Shown here piece after piece: positions 6,487 to 7,260 of a DNA stretch of 7,260 bases (position 1 is the stretch's first letter; each line of letters starts with the position of its first letter). Origin of the DNA: an uncultured Ignavibacteriota bacterium (GTDB taxonomy: Bacteria; Bacteroidota; Ignavibacteria; UBA10030; UBA8401); NCBI GenBank assembly GCA_903907305.1, contig CAIVNT010000179.1, positions 1 through 7,260 on the forward strand, written 5' to 3'. The notes beneath the pieces are model-generated. The model was not told the DNA's origin, did not search any database, and was given only the letters and a program-made list of their open reading frames with translations. The position numbers and the translations under genes are program-made.

Positions 6487-7260
6487 TCAGTGTTGAAGTG
6501 CCTTAAAAAATATTGACGCTTTATCGATCAATGTCAGCGCAGGACGGTTGAGCCGGGTTTCGTAATCAACCGCTTTGATCTTCTGCAGAATGGTCATTCC
6601 GCCGTGCCAGATCAACCGCATTTCAAACCGCAGTTCTGTTGATGTCAGTTCGAGAAGCGGTTTCCCATCCATCAGAAATGATTCCGTCCGTGCAACCTGG
6701 CGTTTCAGCAGAGCGTAGAATTTTTCGGGATTCGATCCACTCGAAAGATCCTGATCAGTAAGTCCAAAATGAGCCAATTCTGATTGAGGAATATAGAAAC
6801 GATTCCTTCGTGTATCAACTGAAATATCCTGCCAGAAATTGGCCAATTGCAGAGCAGTGCAGATGTGATCCGAATATTTTTGCGTAATTTCGTTGGAACA
6901 ATTAAATACCTGCAGCAGCAGCCGACCGATAGGATTCGCCGAGTAGCGGCAGTAGTCCAGCAGTTCATCGAACGTTTTGTATCTCAGATTGGCAGAATCC
7001 CGACGGAATGCAATCAATAAGTCCTTCAATAGTTCCGGGGAAAGGTTGAACTCACGCACAACATCGGCCAGTTCCACAAAAAAATCATTATCCTTCTCAC
7101 CGCGAAGCGCATTTTCCAACGAACGCTCCCATGCATCAAGACTGGCGATCCTTGTCTCCGGCAGCATATTTCCTTCATCCGCGATATCATCCGCAACTCT
7201 GGAGAAAGCATAGATGAGATGAATCGGACGGCGGTACCGCTTCGGGATAAAGAGTGATCC
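6487..7260 (-). CDS. hpnC: Hydroxysqualene synthase HpnC, 5' end outside window
   Basis: The frame is open from the right edge to the TGA at 6487-6489, giving 257 visible residues. A Met at 7167 is internal, because conserved sequence continues upstream of it: IPKRYRRP at 5-12 and RVADDIADEG at 21-30 of the visible part. About 15-25 N-terminal residues are probably missing. In the known pathway HpnC converts presqualene diphosphate to hydroxysqualene. The visible metal sites are DDIAD (24-28) and N141-x3-D145-x3-D149 in NFWQDISVD, followed by RNRFYIP. RYSANPIGRLLLQ occupies the pocket position and differs from the YRVASTVG of HpnD, consistent with the separate HpnC branch. No frameshift or stop is seen. 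The promoter of the hpn operon must lie beyond the right edge. Confidence 0.92.
   Translation of the reverse strand, partial: GSLFIPKRYRRPIHLIYAFSRVADDIADEGNMLPETRIASLDAWERSLENALRGEKDNDFFVELADVVREFNLSPELLKDLLIAFRRDSANLRYKTFDELLDYCRYSANPIGRLLLQVFNCSNEITQKYSDHICTALQLANFWQDISVDTRRNRFYIPQSELAHFGLTDQDLSSGSNPEKFYALLKRQVARTESFLMDGKPLLELTSTELRFEMRLIWHGGMTILQKIKAVDYETRLNRPALTLIDKASIFFKALQH

Noticed and set aside
5645..7260. Carotenoid operon with two phytoene synthase-like genes
   Set aside because: Two divergent squalene/phytoene synthase family genes followed by one FAD oxidoreductase is the hpnCDE arrangement. The NFWQD form in the first gene and the AGDWT-LPAT block of the third fit squalene synthesis better.

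Overview
The window looks like chromosomal DNA from an FCB-group bacterium, most likely of the Ignavibacteriota/Chlorobi side of Bacteroidota. The strongest clue is a C-terminal type IX secretion (T9SS) sorting domain with the NYPNPFNPST signature on the protein at 1616-3055, which is typical of that group. Weak or absent Shine-Dalgarno sequences before some genes and a high share of exported proteins fit the same placement. The lineage call is an inference from motifs, not a phylogeny. All seven supported genes are on the minus strand, so transcription runs from right to left.

Right part (7260 down to 4275): hpnC (5' end cut by the window edge), hpnD and hpnE, separated by only 2 nt each. 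Together they encode the three-enzyme bacterial route from two farnesyl diphosphates to squalene: HpnD makes presqualene diphosphate, HpnC converts it to hydroxysqualene, and HpnE reduces that to squalene. No squalene-hopene cyclase or other user of squalene lies in the window, so the end product (hopanoid, C30 carotenoid or free squalene) is undetermined.

Middle part (4067 down to 1616): a tight run of three envelope genes follows a 207-nt gap. They are a small lipoprotein, a probable outer-membrane beta-barrel or secreted beta-rich protein, and a cyclophilin-type prolyl isomerase carrying two fibronectin-III-like repeats and a T9SS tail. The gaps are 7 and 15 nt, so the three are probably co-transcribed. 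All three products are predicted to leave the cytoplasm.

Left part: after a 364-nt gene-free stretch (1252-1615), a second secreted protein starts at 1251 and reads open for 417 codons to the left edge. It has no stop in the window, so only its N-terminal part is visible.

Both gene-free gaps hold repeat-like, structured DNA. A degenerate motif CACAGA-N(2-3)-ACACNGA occurs four times, twice in each gap. In the 4068-4274 gap the two copies face each other as a 67-nt inverted repeat. In the 1252-1615 gap the copies sit in a mosaic of short repeat modules that appears to be interrupted by a 55-bp folded insert flanked by GGAT. These repeats are the least explained structure in the window. No rRNA, tRNA, CRISPR array, transposase or phage gene was seen.
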